A stretch of 64,000 nt of DNA from CAYVAP01 sp964343195 (GCA_964343195.1 CAYFIR010000006.1:1-64000); one strand, 5' to 3'. Counted from the stretch's first letter, positions 1 to 9,592 are shown. Notes: generated by a model from the sequence alone, not told the origin. Numbers and translations are program-made.

Positions 1-90
1 CGAGTTTGGCGAGCCAAATGAGGCTTTTTCTGACGCTGTATGCGGGCAAGAGATCGAGTCAAAAGCGGAACTAATTTTTTGAGCGTTCCT
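1..90. repeat. 90-bp intergenic repeat, copy 1 (cut by window start)
   Basis: This stretch matches 34759-34848 with only two differences that I can see (positions 37 and 55), so 88 of 90 bases agree. It contains the short palindrome TTTGGCGAGCCAAA. Both copies lie at or just beyond the 3' end of a minus-strand gene, so they would be transcribed as 3' untranslated sequence. The copy may extend left of the window. Its function is unknown; a terminator-like role is possible because the minus-strand palindrome in copy 2 is followed by a T-rich run. Confidence 0.85.
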
Positions 91-155
91 AAGATAGGAG
101 CTGTAGGGGTTGGGCAGGAGAAAGTTGCTGAAGAAAAGGAAATACAGGATGTCCT

Positions 156-2753
156 CTACCTAAGGAGGGTGATACTGCCTTTGAACGTTTTTCCTTCGAT
201 GGTTGCGACATAAAAATATACCCCTTCCCGGGCAGGCTCTCCGCCTGGGGTCAGGCCATTCCAGCCATGGCTCGGACTTCGGGACGAAAACAGCTTTCTG
301 CCCCATCGATCATAGACGAAAACTTCATATTCTGCCCTTCCGTCATACTGGATCCTGAATTCATCATTGGCACCGTCCCCATTTGGAGTAAACACATTTT
401 GCAGCTCAACGGAAGGGACAAATACCTCATATGATCCTAATGTCATCGTTTGGGTACAGCCGTTTTCTCCCGTAACGCTTAATTCCACAGTGAACTTTCC
501 AGGCCTGTCATATGCATACTGGGCCTCGGGTCCGGTAGTCATGCCCCCATCCCCCATGCTCCATAAACAACTGGAAATCCCTTCCCCCATGGCAATGAGA
601 TTGACACTGGTTCCGACCGGTATGCCTCCTCCAAACTCCGGGATGGAGATGGCGCTGGCATGTGGGGCCCGCGACACGTTGACGGTGGTTTGAGTGGAGC
701 TATCTCTACAGCCGGCTACTCCGCTAACCTTCAGGGTAACGGGGTAGTGACCAGGCGATTGGTAAAAATGTACGGGGTTGGCGGAGGAGTCAACAGGGCT
801 GCCATCTCCGAAATCCCATTCGTAGTTGAGGGCATCAGTGGTATTTTCCATGAAAGCGACCTCAAGCCACTCACAGCCACTTGCCAGGGTATTGAAATAG
901 TCCGCCTCAGGTCTTGGGTACACGGTGATTTTGATTGAGGTGGAATCCACACAGATTCCTTCATTAATGGTGACGGAATAGGTGGTCGTCCGGGTAGGAC
1001 TTGCGATGGGATTGTGGGCCGAGGGGGCGTTAAGCCCGGTTACAGGACTCCACCGGAACTGGGCGCTTCCCTGTCCTCCGAAGGCTGTTAGCTGGACGCT
1101 TTCTCCTTCGCAAATCGCCGTAGTGTCGGCTGTTATAGCTGCGATGATTTCAGGATAAACAAAGACGAGGACAGAGTCTGGTTCGGAGTTGCACCCATGC
1201 TGAGAGGCCATGAGGAAGTATTGCGAATTGAGTTGGGGAGAAACGCTTAACTGGAGTTGATCAGAAATGGGGGTTCCCCAAATGGAGTCCTGAAACCAGC
1301 GGTAATGGATGTCAGAGTCCCCCCCCTGGGCTACACCTTCTAGCTGTAGAGGCAATCCTATGCAGGTAAATGTGTCGGGGCCTGCCTCGACAGCAGGGTG
1401 GGGAAGTACCGTAATCGAAATGGGTTCGCTGTTCGCTATGCAGCCATTGAGACTTGTAGTGGCCAGAACCTGATAGGCCCCAGGGGCTGGCCAATGTATG
1501 TCGTATTCATATTCGGAAGGGGAGAAAATAGGGGTGCCACCATCCCAGTCCCAGTTGAGTGTGCTGCCATCAGGAGGAGATTCTGCCAGTGAAAACCTTG
1601 CAGGGGACTTCAGGCAGGTACTATCCGGACCCATCACCAGAGGGACTGGATTGGGCTTGACGAATACCCAGGCCGAGTCCCGATATTGGCAGCCTCCCGG
1701 GCTGGTCACTGACAGATGGTAAAGAGTGGACTGAGCAGGGCTCACATATGGTGCTGCGATATCAGGAGCAGAAGTCCACACAAACTGGTAGCTGGAAAAT
1801 GCACTGAAATTATGGCTCAATTGAAGGCTATCTCCTTCACACAGGCTGTCATTCTCAAATGAAAGTGTTAGCGCTTCCTCAATCCAGGCGAGGGGCTGGG
1901 ACTGGTTGAGAGGTATGATATTGGCACATCGATCTTCGATGTCTCCTACTACGGTTAACTGATAACTGCCGTGTCGGAGGGCCCCTTGTTTTACTTTTGC
2001 GCTGAAATGCTGCCCAAATAGCTGGCCGCTCTCGCAGGCGGGGCTACTGATTTGGTACATGGGAACTTCGCCATCCGGACCAGTCAGTCGCAGGTCAGAA
2101 GGGGTGAGAGAGGCACAAAGAATGGGTTCTGAGAAGTCAAATATGATGCTTGGAGTATCGCATACAAAGTGGGCCTGGGCAAGCTGGGGAACATCCTGGT
2201 CGAAGATGGTCGCTGAGGAAGAGGTGAAATCAATGGTGTATCCCTGGGTGGAAGAAGCGGTGAACTGACTCACATATACCACATAGGTCTCTCCTGCAAG
2301 AACTTCCAGGCAGGGTTCATGTTGGTCGGGGCAATTCTGACTAAAAACGCCATTGGGGCCTGTGATCCCACCACAACCTGAATTGGGGGCATAGTTGCAG
2401 CTTACTTCTGGAGCCAAACCTACCGGAATATCCGAACAGGACCGATCTGTGAGCTGGTAGACCGCCCAGTCATAATCATCGCTGGGATTATTGGGAAAAA
2501 TGGAAAAACAAAGCTCTCCTCCCTGCTGAATGGTAAAGCGATACCAGCTTCCGCTTTTTTCTCCAGTGATAAGACAGGAGCTATCGGGGATTTCATCGGG
2601 GAAATTTCCCTCTCCCAGTGGAGCCTGGGTTTGCTGAAATATGGGCTGGCAGATCGGCACTGCGTCTATGCAGTCGCTGACCTGAGCCTGAAGAGAAGCA
2701 TGTATCAGAAGTCCTAGGGGTATCAACCATCGGTGTGGGTTGAACCGGGACAT
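156..2753 (-). CDS. Secreted PKD-repeat protein with gliding-type C-terminal sorting domain
   Basis: An 865-residue exported protein. It starts with a signal peptide (about residues 1-24, ending SLQAQ). The middle consists of Ig/PKD-like beta domains; WDFGDGSP and the later MGDGG segment are PKD signatures. The last ~85 residues contain VFTPNGDGANDEF and YDRWGRKLF, which match the gliding motility-associated C-terminal domain (TIGR04131 type) recognised by the type IX secretion system. It is therefore expected to be exported across the outer membrane and attached or released at the surface, probably as an adhesin; that role is inference. It lies 19 bp downstream of the 180-residue secreted protein gene on the same strand, so the two are probably co-transcribed. 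Confidence 0.9.
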   Translation of the reverse strand: MSRFNPHRWLIPLGLLIHASLQAQVSDCIDAVPICQPIFQQTQAPLGEGNFPDEIPDSSCLITGEKSGSWYRFTIQQGGELCFSIFPNNPSDDYDWAVYQLTDRSCSDIPVGLAPEVSCNYAPNSGCGGITGPNGVFSQNCPDQHEPCLEVLAGETYVVYVSQFTASSTQGYTIDFTSSSATIFDQDVPQLAQAHFVCDTPSIIFDFSEPILCASLTPSDLRLTGPDGEVPMYQISSPACESGQLFGQHFSAKVKQGALRHGSYQLTVVGDIEDRCANIIPLNQSQPLAWIEEALTLSFENDSLCEGDSLQLSHNFSAFSSYQFVWTSAPDIAAPYVSPAQSTLYHLSVTSPGGCQYRDSAWVFVKPNPVPLVMGPDSTCLKSPARFSLAESPPDGSTLNWDWDGGTPIFSPSEYEYDIHWPAPGAYQVLATTSLNGCIANSEPISITVLPHPAVEAGPDTFTCIGLPLQLEGVAQGGDSDIHYRWFQDSIWGTPISDQLQLSVSPQLNSQYFLMASQHGCNSEPDSVLVFVYPEIIAAITADTTAICEGESVQLTAFGGQGSAQFRWSPVTGLNAPSAHNPIASPTRTTTYSVTINEGICVDSTSIKITVYPRPEADYFNTLASGCEWLEVAFMENTTDALNYEWDFGDGSPVDSSANPVHFYQSPGHYPVTLKVSGVAGCRDSSTQTTVNVSRAPHASAISIPEFGGGIPVGTSVNLIAMGEGISSCLWSMGDGGMTTGPEAQYAYDRPGKFTVELSVTGENGCTQTMTLGSYEVFVPSVELQNVFTPNGDGANDEFRIQYDGRAEYEVFVYDRWGRKLFSSRSPSHGWNGLTPGGEPAREGVYFYVATIEGKTFKGSITLLR

Positions 2754-2772
2754 GGTGGGTTATTTCAATTGC

Positions 2773-3315
2773 CTAACGCTGGGTCAGGGTTACATTCAAA
2801 ATTCTGAACTGGATATTGGAAGAAAGTGATTCCTGAAAATCTTCTGGTAAATACAGACCTAATTGCTCCAACGATGTGGTTAATTCCAATTCCAGGCCCA
2901 TACCGTTGGTAGCCGGTGTGACTGAAAGTACTCCCGGTAGTTCTACATCCAGCCCCTGGTAGGAGATGGAGTAGCTGCCCCCCATGGATTGTTTGGTCGT
3001 CGGATTTTGAGGAATGACAAGATCGGAAGCCTGAATCATCATCAGCCGATTGGCCCGGCTTTGCAGTACCTCTTCCACAACTGACTGGTCAAATGCATTG
3101 GCTCCTACAGACAATGCGGCAGGCTTTACCAAAAGTCGGAATAGCTCCTGATCGGCGTCGTAAGACGCCACCAACTGATCGGTACTAATGGTATGTACGA
3201 TTTTGCTTCCTTCCAGAAAATTGATTTCCAGGGTGCCCTGGCCATTGTATTGTTGGGCCATGAGGGTTGAGCCTAGAAATACTGGAATAAGAAGCAGGAA
3301 GAAACGAGGTTGCAT
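2773..3315 (-). CDS. Small secreted protein, possibly YceI-like
   Basis: A 180-residue protein with a clear signal peptide (MQPRFFLLLIPVFLGSTLMAQ). The mature part is beta-rich with no cysteines and no transmembrane helix. The alternating pattern and the closing strand (IQFRILNVTLTQR) resemble a YceI-like lipocalin fold, but this is a weak resemblance and I do not claim the family. It is the first gene of a probable two-gene unit with the gliding-type protein downstream. Periplasmic or surface location is expected; the function is unknown. Confidence 0.6.
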   Translation of the reverse strand: MQPRFFLLLIPVFLGSTLMAQQYNGQGTLEINFLEGSKIVHTISTDQLVASYDADQELFRLLVKPAALSVGANAFDQSVVEEVLQSRANRLMMIQASDLVIPQNPTTKQSMGGSYSISYQGLDVELPGVLSVTPATNGMGLELELTTSLEQLGLYLPEDFQESLSSNIQFRILNVTLTQR

Positions 3316-3560
3316 GAAGGGCTAAGGTTATAGTGTTATGAAGGGAAGCAAAGGCCTCCGATAATTAGGGAGAAAGCAGGTGTCTGGGAATACTGGCATC
3401 ACGGTTATGCTTCCAGTACTTATTCTATATTCCTATTGCACCCCAAGTCCCTACTGTTTTCCTTTTGTCCTGATGTCTTGCATGGCTGTACTGAGTGAAT
3501 ACGCTCCAATTTCGCCTTTATTCTCTTAGAACGGAAATCTAAGCGGGACGATAGCCTACA

Positions 3561-3598
3561 TATACAAAAACCGCTCTGCATCCCGGATGCAGAGCGGT
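3561..3598 (-). terminator. Rho-independent terminator of rny
   Basis: A perfect 13-bp stem (ACCGCTCTGCATC with its complement, 3570-3598) and 3-base loop. On the minus strand it is followed by TTTTTGTATA. It sits 25 bp past the rny stop codon. The rest of the 3316-3623 intergenic stretch shows no convincing gene. Confidence 0.85.
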
Positions 3599-3623
3599 AA
3601 ACTGTATTTGGTGCCACCGAGGC

Positions 3624-5213
3624 CTACTTGGCGTAGGCGATGGCCCTTTTCTCACGGATCACCGTGATCTTAATATGTCCTGGATATTGCATATCCTTCA
3701 TGACTTTCTGGGAGATATCGAAAGCCAGTTTGTCGGCTTTTTCGTCGCTAACCTTCTCAGATTCAACGATCACACGTAGCTCGCGACCGGCCTGGATGGC
3801 GTAGGTTTTCATCACACCAGGGTAGGCGAGAGCGAGGTCTTCCAACTCCTTGAGGCGCTTGATGTAGCTCTCCACAATCTCGCGACGTGCACCGGGGCGT
3901 GAGCCGGAGATGGCATCACAGGCCTGAATGATCGGCGAAATGAGACAGGTCATTTCGATCTCATCGTGGTGAGCTCCAATGGCGTTGCAGATTTCAGGGT
4001 GCTCGTTAAACTTTTCTGCGAGCTCCATGCCCAGCAGGGCGTGAGGTTTGTCAGAGTGTTCCTCGGCGACTTTGCCGATGTCGTGGAGCAGACCAGCGCG
4101 CTTGGCTTTCTTGACGTCAAGTCCCAATTCTGAAGCCATGATCGCACAGAGGTTGGCAACCTCGCGGGAGTGCTTGAGCAGGTTCTGACCGTAGGAGGAG
4201 CGATACTTCATGCGGCCTACCAGCTTGATCAACTCAGGGCGCAAGCCATGGATGCCGAGGTCAATCACGGTGCGCTCCCCAGTTTCGATGATCTCTTCGG
4301 TGATTTTCTTTTCAGTTTTCTTCACCACTTCCTCAATGCGTGCAGGGTGAATACGTCCGTCGGTAACCAGTTTGTGGAGTGACAGGCGTGCAATCTCGCG
4401 GCGAACCGGGTCAAATCCTGAGAGGATAATGGCCTCTGGCGTATCGTCCACAATGATTTCGATGCCGGTAGCCATCTCCAGGGCACGGATGTTGCGGCCT
4501 TCACGGCCGATAATGCGGCCCTTGATTTCGTCATTGTCGAGCGGGAATACCGTCACGGTATTCTCGATGGCATGCTCAGCGGCTGTCCGCTGGATGGTTT
4601 CGATGATGATCTTTTTGGCGTCTTTGGTCGCGGTAAGCTGGGCTTCTTCTACAATCTCCTTGATGTAGGCAGAAGCTTCAGTTTTTGCTTCCTGCTTGAG
4701 GGCTTCTATCAGGCCGGATTTGGCTTCTTCTGCGGAGAGACCGGAGATTTTTTCGAGCTCTTTTACCTGCTTCTGATGGACATTGTCCAGTTCTGCCTGA
4801 CGCTTCTCCAGGATCTCGTGTTGCTTGGTAAGCTGGTTGCGGGTGTTGTTCAATTCTCCCTGCTGGGACTTCAGCTTCTGGGTTTCCTTGTTGACCTTTT
4901 CCTCCCGGTTGACCAGGTTTTGTTCTCTTTGCTTGAGCTTGTTTTGCAGGGCGTCGAGTTTTTCCTTTTGCCTCTTGGCATTTTGCTCAAACTTTGTTTT
5001 CAGCGCCTGGTACTTGTCGTTGGCCTTGCTGATTTTATCCTGCTTGATGTTTTCGCCTTTTAGCTCCGCCTGCTGGAGGATGCTTTCCGCCTTGACCTTG
5101 GCGGTTTCGATCATTTTGAGGTTCGCATTGTTGAGGAGGAAGCGGTTGATGAGGTATCCTGCGATGATCCCTAAAACCAACCCTATCACGACTCCTATGA
5201 TGATATCAGCCAT
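3624..5213 (-). CDS. rny: Ribonuclease Y
   Basis: A 529-residue membrane-anchored endoribonuclease that initiates mRNA decay. An N-terminal transmembrane helix (about residues 4-24) is followed by a long Lys/Glu/Gln-rich coiled coil (about 30-190), a KH RNA-binding domain (GRIIGREGRNIRALE) and an HD metal-dependent phosphohydrolase domain with the LLHDIGK signature. The length matches the usual ~520 residues of the family. Start at 5213 gives MADIIIGVVIGLVLG, with the anchor directly at the N-terminus. It is the last gene of a minus-strand set with the coiled-coil protein and zapA; a strong terminator follows. Confidence 0.97.
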   Translation of the reverse strand: MADIIIGVVIGLVLGIIAGYLINRFLLNNANLKMIETAKVKAESILQQAELKGENIKQDKISKANDKYQALKTKFEQNAKRQKEKLDALQNKLKQREQNLVNREEKVNKETQKLKSQQGELNNTRNQLTKQHEILEKRQAELDNVHQKQVKELEKISGLSAEEAKSGLIEALKQEAKTEASAYIKEIVEEAQLTATKDAKKIIIETIQRTAAEHAIENTVTVFPLDNDEIKGRIIGREGRNIRALEMATGIEIIVDDTPEAIILSGFDPVRREIARLSLHKLVTDGRIHPARIEEVVKKTEKKITEEIIETGERTVIDLGIHGLRPELIKLVGRMKYRSSYGQNLLKHSREVANLCAIMASELGLDVKKAKRAGLLHDIGKVAEEHSDKPHALLGMELAEKFNEHPEICNAIGAHHDEIEMTCLISPIIQACDAISGSRPGARREIVESYIKRLKELEDLALAYPGVMKTYAIQAGRELRVIVESEKVSDEKADKLAFDISQKVMKDMQYPGHIKITVIREKRAIAYAK

Positions 5214-5421
5214 TTGTGTAGGTGTTATTGGTTAGACAAACGGCGCTAGCCACGCTTCAGGAGCAGATAACTCTGTCCAGCGGGCACACATCACGGGTAG
5301 TAACGGAAAAAACACCAGTGCTTCGCATTCGAAATTTGTAATCGGTAATTCGTAATTGTAAGTGTTGCCGGTGAACATCTTATACGAATAACGAATGGTC
5401 AATTACTTAATTCCGAAGGTC
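5214..5421. other. zapA-rny intergenic region, possible 6S RNA site
   Basis: A 208-bp gap in an otherwise tight gene set. It holds a copy of the dispersed repeat (ATTCGAAATTTGTAATCGG with further ACGAAT-like pieces, about 5321-5396). From memory, several Bacteroidota carry 6S RNA between zapA and rny. I could not fold a convincing 180-nt 6S structure here, so this is only a candidate position. Confidence 0.3.
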
Positions 5422-5724
5422 CTAGTCCTTCTCCGCTAATTCCAGGGTCCTGTTCAGTTTCTCATCGAGTTGGGTCAATTCCTTCAATAGGGTTTCCTCG
5501 TTTTTTTGTTCGAGGAGGTCCTGGCTAAGATGTTCAGTCATGATGTCCAGGCAGCACATAATGGCTATATCCAGATCATCCTGGGTTTTATATTCAGCCT
5601 TGAAGGCTCTGATCTTTGCGTTGATGGTTTTAGCCGCATGTTTGATTACGGCTGCCTCGTCGCTATCCACTCGGGCGGGAAACTGGCGACCAAATACCGT
5701 TACTACAATGGATTGCTTTTTCAC
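5422..5724 (-). CDS. zapA: Cell division protein ZapA
   Basis: A 100-residue cytoplasmic protein that bundles FtsZ filaments at the division ring. It begins KKQSIVVTVFGRQFPARV, the typical ZapA beta strands, followed by the DEAAVIKHAAKTINAKI helix and a C-terminal coiled coil. The length is typical. It follows the small coiled-coil gene by 31 bp and precedes rny. This neighbourhood is common in Bacteroidota, which supports the call. Confidence 0.92.
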   Translation of the reverse strand: MKKQSIVVTVFGRQFPARVDSDEAAVIKHAAKTINAKIRAFKAEYKTQDDLDIAIMCCLDIMTEHLSQDLLEQKNEETLLKELTQLDEKLNRTLELAEKD

Positions 5725-5755
5725 AGATCCTAAGTAATGTGATGCCCCTTATGGG

Positions 5756-6043
5756 CTAATCGCCGAAATTCTTTAAACAAATATCAATTTCCTGAATATA
5801 TAAATCAATTTTGGCTTGCAAGGCATCCCGATCTCCCTCATCCACCAGTTGCTTGACTACCTGGGCTGCTTCATATTGTTGCTGCAAGGCTTCTATGGAC
5901 TCATCTTTGGTCCGAAGGGTGGCCTTTAGCTCTTCTATGTATGCATCGGTCTTCTGCTGCTCTTCCTTCATCCCACGAATTTGGGCTTCCAGTCGAGATA
6001 CTTTGCGTTGAACAGATTGCAGTTTTTGAAAAATATCATCCAT
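5756..6043 (-). CDS. Small coiled-coil protein upstream of zapA
   Basis: A protein of about 95 residues when started at the internal ATG at 6043 (MDDIFQKLQSVQRKVSRLE). The open frame extends 17 codons further upstream, but those residues lack the heptad pattern. Almost the whole sequence is a heptad-type coiled coil rich in Gln, Glu, Lys and Leu. It is followed 31 bp later by zapA, so a role as a ZapA or divisome partner is plausible by analogy with ZapB, though I see no specific ZapB signature. A weak promoter-like TACTTTG lies upstream on the minus strand (6092-6098). Confidence 0.7.
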   Translation of the reverse strand: MDDIFQKLQSVQRKVSRLEAQIRGMKEEQQKTDAYIEELKATLRTKDESIEALQQQYEAAQVVKQLVDEGDRDALQAKIDLYIQEIDICLKNFGD

Positions 6044-6336
6044 GATGATGTGGGCTGCATTGGTCAAATCTCCATAATTTTTCCCATGAATCAAAGTATC
6101 ACTTTAGGTAACGATGGGGAAACTGCTTGTAATACAGTCAGGTAATTGGATGTGGATTCCTTCCTGGCATTGAATTATTTTGTGAGACCAAATCATCTAC
6201 CCCCTTCTTCCTCTGTGGCACTGGATTTGAGCAGAGAGAGTGGACTCCTCATAAGGCCCATATTATCTTGAGAACTCTGGCGCGTACTGTAATTCACCTA
6301 CTTTTCCGCCCTTGCCCATCTGCATCTTTACGGTTA

Positions 6337-7626
6337 ATGACCTGGCTATTCGTAATGGCCGGGGGATATTTCGTGGGGACTGCCCAAAACAGGCAACAGT
6401 TGTACCCTGAGTACAATTTCCTGCATGCTGAGGACAACTATATCGGGAACCATACCCGGGGAATGAAGCACTTTTACCGACAGTTGAGCCGACTGGAGGA
6501 GGACCGTATCCGTACGATCAACGTGGTACATATCGGGGACTCCCACATTCAGGCCGACTGGTTTTCGGGCGAATTGCGGCGTTTGCTGCAGGACGAATTT
6601 GGGACCGCTGGCAGAGGGCTGGTCTTCCCCTACTCGCTCGCCAACACCAATAGCCCTGGCGATATTCACAGCCAGTCGAATGTAAGCTGGCACATCGATC
6701 GCATCATTTCGAGCGAAAATTATCTGCCCATTGGGTTGAGTGGGATTACCCTTCGGACCTATCGTCCCGATTTTTCCCTGAAGGTAGAGGTGGATGACGC
6801 GCCCGGTCTGGACTACCGATTTAATAAGGTGACGGTATTCACTGGCAGTGATCCTGATCATTTTGACTTGCTGGCCAGTACAGAGCCGCTCAAGGAAGGC
6901 GCACCCATCAAATCGGCTACACTGGCTCCCATCAGCACGGTTTTTGGCACCGCCAACGAGGAAGAACTTTTTCCCATCACCCTGGCGTCACGGGGGATCA
7001 ATCATTTTACCTCGACCATATACCTGCCAGAGCTGACTCATCACATCTACCTGCAGGCCTGGCCTGACCTGGAGCGACAGCGGCAGGCAACCTTGCACGG
7101 GCTGGTATTGGAGAACTTCAATGCTTCTGGCATCCTTTACCACACCATTGGGGTCAACAGTGCACAGTACCGCCACTATGCGGCAGCAGATATCTTTGCT
7201 GAGCAGTTGCAGGCCCTGAGCCCTGATCTGGTGATCATCTCACTGGGGACCAATGAGTCGGTGGGCTACTTCAATCGGGAGAGGTTTTTTAACCAGGTGG
7301 ACGAGCTGGTTCATAACATTGAATCACATTTGCCACACGCTGCGATTGTTTTTACCACCCCTCCAGATGCATATTACCGCGGCAAGGTCAATTCCAACGT
7401 CGATATCTGCCGACAGGTGTTGCTCGATTATGCATTTAACAACGATCTTTCCTGCTGGGACCTCTATCACGTGATGGGAGGCACCAATTCTGTGGAGCAA
7501 TGGTATCAGTCGGGACTGGCTGGGCGCGACCGTCTTCACTTTACGAAATCTGGCTATGAATTGCAGGGTAAGCTGCTATTTGAGGCCATAATGAAAGGCT
7601 ATGATGCTTACCTCTCTTCTCACTGA
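6337..7626 (+). CDS. SGNH/GDSL hydrolase-like O-acetyl transfer partner
   Basis: A protein of about 429 residues from ATG 6337; the frame opens at a TTG at 6268, but the ATG places a signal-like hydrophobic stretch (MTWLFVMAGGYFVGTAQ) at the N-terminus. SGNH signatures are visible: block I HIGDSHIQADW, block III SLGTNES and block V DRLHFTKSGYE with the catalytic Asp/His pair. The next gene, an MBOAT acyltransferase, overlaps its 3' end by 26 bp. In alginate and peptidoglycan O-acetylation systems such a pair works together: the MBOAT moves acyl groups across the membrane and the SGNH protein handles transfer in the periplasm. The acceptor glycan is unknown here. Confidence 0.82.
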   Translation: MTWLFVMAGGYFVGTAQNRQQLYPEYNFLHAEDNYIGNHTRGMKHFYRQLSRLEEDRIRTINVVHIGDSHIQADWFSGELRRLLQDEFGTAGRGLVFPYSLANTNSPGDIHSQSNVSWHIDRIISSENYLPIGLSGITLRTYRPDFSLKVEVDDAPGLDYRFNKVTVFTGSDPDHFDLLASTEPLKEGAPIKSATLAPISTVFGTANEEELFPITLASRGINHFTSTIYLPELTHHIYLQAWPDLERQRQATLHGLVLENFNASGILYHTIGVNSAQYRHYAAADIFAEQLQALSPDLVIISLGTNESVGYFNRERFFNQVDELVHNIESHLPHAAIVFTTPPDAYYRGKVNSNVDICRQVLLDYAFNNDLSCWDLYHVMGGTNSVEQWYQSGLAGRDRLHFTKSGYELQGKLLFEAIMKGYDAYLSSH

Positions 7627-9523
7627 TTTTATAAACTGGTGGGGAGATTTTTTCTCCTATGATCCCGCGAACACGATGATGTTCAATACGGGATTGTTCC
7701 TGGGCACCTTTCTGGTGTTCCTGCTGGCCTATATTCCCCTGTCCAGTCGTAAGACGCTGAGGGTGATCTATGTCACCGTTTTCTCCCTTTTCTTTTATTA
7801 CAAAGCCAGTGGATGGTTTTTCCTTCTGCTGATTCTTTCGACCCTGATCGATTATGCGTTTGGGTTGCTGATTTATGCACATCATGAAGAGGAGACTCCA
7901 TACCACCGGCATCGATGGTTAGGTAGGGAGTGGAACATGGTTGACTTGCGCGACTGGTTTTCCGGAATGCCCATTGAAGCACGACATGGGAGTACCGAGC
8001 ATAGGGCAGCCTGGCTGCTTGGAGCCATTGGGCAACAATTTGTGCCGCTTTTTGCTCTCTTTTTAACGGCGATAGATCGGTTGATCTCCCGATTTGTTCC
8101 AGAAGAAAACCGCTCGCGGCGCCGCCGGGTACTGCTCACCATGAGTGTGGTCGCCAATCTCGGTCTCCTGGCCTATTTCAAGTACACCAATTTCCTGATT
8201 GGTACGTTGGGAGACCTGTTTAGCCTGGAACTGGAACCCATGGACATTTTCCTGCCGGTGGGAATTTCCTTCTTCACCTTCCAGACCATGAGCTACACCA
8301 TCGACATTTATCGGGGCAAACTGGAGCCCGTGCGGAGCATCATGGACTTTGCCTTTTATGTGAGCTTCTTCCCCCAATTAGTGGCAGGCCCAATTGTGCG
8401 GGCGGCCGACTTTATCCCGCAGATACGAGCCAATCTCAAGATTTCCCAGGCAGATATCGGACGGGCGCTGCTGCTCATTGGCACAGGTGCCTTCAAAAAG
8501 CTGGTGATCTCTGATTACCTGAGTGTCAACTTCGTCGATCGGGTCTTTGAGGCTCCTGGGCTATATTCTGGTGTGGAAAACCTGCTGGCGGTTTATGGCT
8601 ACACCCTTCAGATTTACTGCGACTTCTCTGGCTACACCGATATAGCCATCGGCATCGCGTTATTGATGGGGTTTCGGCTACCGGTCAATTTTCGAGCGCC
8701 CTATCAGGCGCATAGCGTGCAGGACTTTTGGCGTCGCTGGCATATTTCGCTGTCCACCTGGCTGCGTGACTATCTCTATATTTCACTCGGTGGAAATCGC
8801 CGTGGCCAATGGCGTACCTACTTCAACCTGCTCATGACCATGTTTTTGGGCGGGTTGTGGCATGGTGCTGCCTGGACTTTTATTTTCTGGGGTGCCCTAC
8901 ATGGGGTAGCCCTGGCGCTGCATAGGATGTTGAGAGACACCCGTTTCTGGATCCGCAGGCAGGTTAGCTGGTTACTGGATCGGCTGGATGAACGGCAACT
9001 GAAAGCCGCCAAAAATGATCAGCGGGATGAGTTTGCCGCCCGTATCACCGAATGGCGCTGGAGGATGCAGGGGTGGTTCCCATTGGTCCTCACGCTTGCG
9101 AATCGGGTTCTGGGGATGGTTTTGACTTTCCATTTTGTCTGTTTCACCTGGATATTTTTTCGCGCACAGAGCTTTGCCAGTGCATGGGAAATGATCCGGC
9201 AAATTACCTCCGCGCAGGGCCTCAGTGAGATCTGGAGCATGATCGGAGCTAGTCTGGTCAATCTGTTTAGCTCGCTGTGGTACCTCATCACGTTTCGCTA
9301 TGACAAGGCTGGCGAGGCTTTTGGCGACTATGATGTGGTCATCCTGCTGATGATTCTGGGCTACCTGCTTCATCTGATTCCGGATGATGTGGAGGTGAAA
9401 CTGGAAAAGCGATTTGTTCTGTCTCCCATATGGGCCAAGTCACTGGTCATGGCAGGAGTGATCTGGCTGGTGCTCCAAACCCAGTCTGCGGGACCGCAGT
9501 CGTTTATCTACTTTCAGTTTTAG
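7601..9523 (+). CDS. MBOAT family O-acyltransferase (AlgI/DltB-like)
   Basis: A 640-residue polytopic membrane protein of the membrane-bound O-acyltransferase family. Clear family landmarks are SFFTFQTMSYTIDIYRG, QLVAGPIVRAADFIPQ, YCDFSGYTDIAIGIALLMG, FWRRWHISLSTWLRDYLY and the catalytic-His motif GGLWHGAAWTFIFWG. It is longer than AlgI (~470-520) because of inserted hydrophilic stretches, one in the first third (about residues 85-180) and one after the catalytic motif. Its start overlaps the SGNH hydrolase gene, implying translational coupling. It probably transfers acetyl or another short acyl group onto an exported polysaccharide; the substrate cannot be read from sequence. Confidence 0.93.
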   Translation: MMLTSLLTDFINWWGDFFSYDPANTMMFNTGLFLGTFLVFLLAYIPLSSRKTLRVIYVTVFSLFFYYKASGWFFLLLILSTLIDYAFGLLIYAHHEEETPYHRHRWLGREWNMVDLRDWFSGMPIEARHGSTEHRAAWLLGAIGQQFVPLFALFLTAIDRLISRFVPEENRSRRRRVLLTMSVVANLGLLAYFKYTNFLIGTLGDLFSLELEPMDIFLPVGISFFTFQTMSYTIDIYRGKLEPVRSIMDFAFYVSFFPQLVAGPIVRAADFIPQIRANLKISQADIGRALLLIGTGAFKKLVISDYLSVNFVDRVFEAPGLYSGVENLLAVYGYTLQIYCDFSGYTDIAIGIALLMGFRLPVNFRAPYQAHSVQDFWRRWHISLSTWLRDYLYISLGGNRRGQWRTYFNLLMTMFLGGLWHGAAWTFIFWGALHGVALALHRMLRDTRFWIRRQVSWLLDRLDERQLKAAKNDQRDEFAARITEWRWRMQGWFPLVLTLANRVLGMVLTFHFVCFTWIFFRAQSFASAWEMIRQITSAQGLSEIWSMIGASLVNLFSSLWYLITFRYDKAGEAFGDYDVVILLMILGYLLHLIPDDVEVKLEKRFVLSPIWAKSLVMAGVIWLVLQTQSAGPQSFIYFQF

Positions 9524-9547
9524 AAAGCAGCAGGAGGGATATCTTGA

Positions 9548-9592
9548 GTATATAAAGTATATGAAGTATATGAAGTATATGAAGTATATGAA
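9548..9592 (+). repeat. 9-bp tandem repeat beside the assembly gap
   Basis: Five consecutive 9-bp units of GTATATGAA (the first is GTATATAAA). It lies 24 bp beyond the MBOAT stop codon and ends 19 bp before the run of N. It is unrelated to the 8-bp repeat on the other side of the gap. Confidence 0.9.

Noticed and set aside
3420..3617. 65-codon minus-strand frame before the rny terminator region
   Set aside because: It overlaps the rny terminator hairpin and has no protein-like features.
4572..5063. 163-codon plus-strand frame opposite rny
   Set aside because: It lies within the coiled-coil part of rny and its Leu/Phe-rich product is the antisense shadow of Lys/Glu-rich codons.
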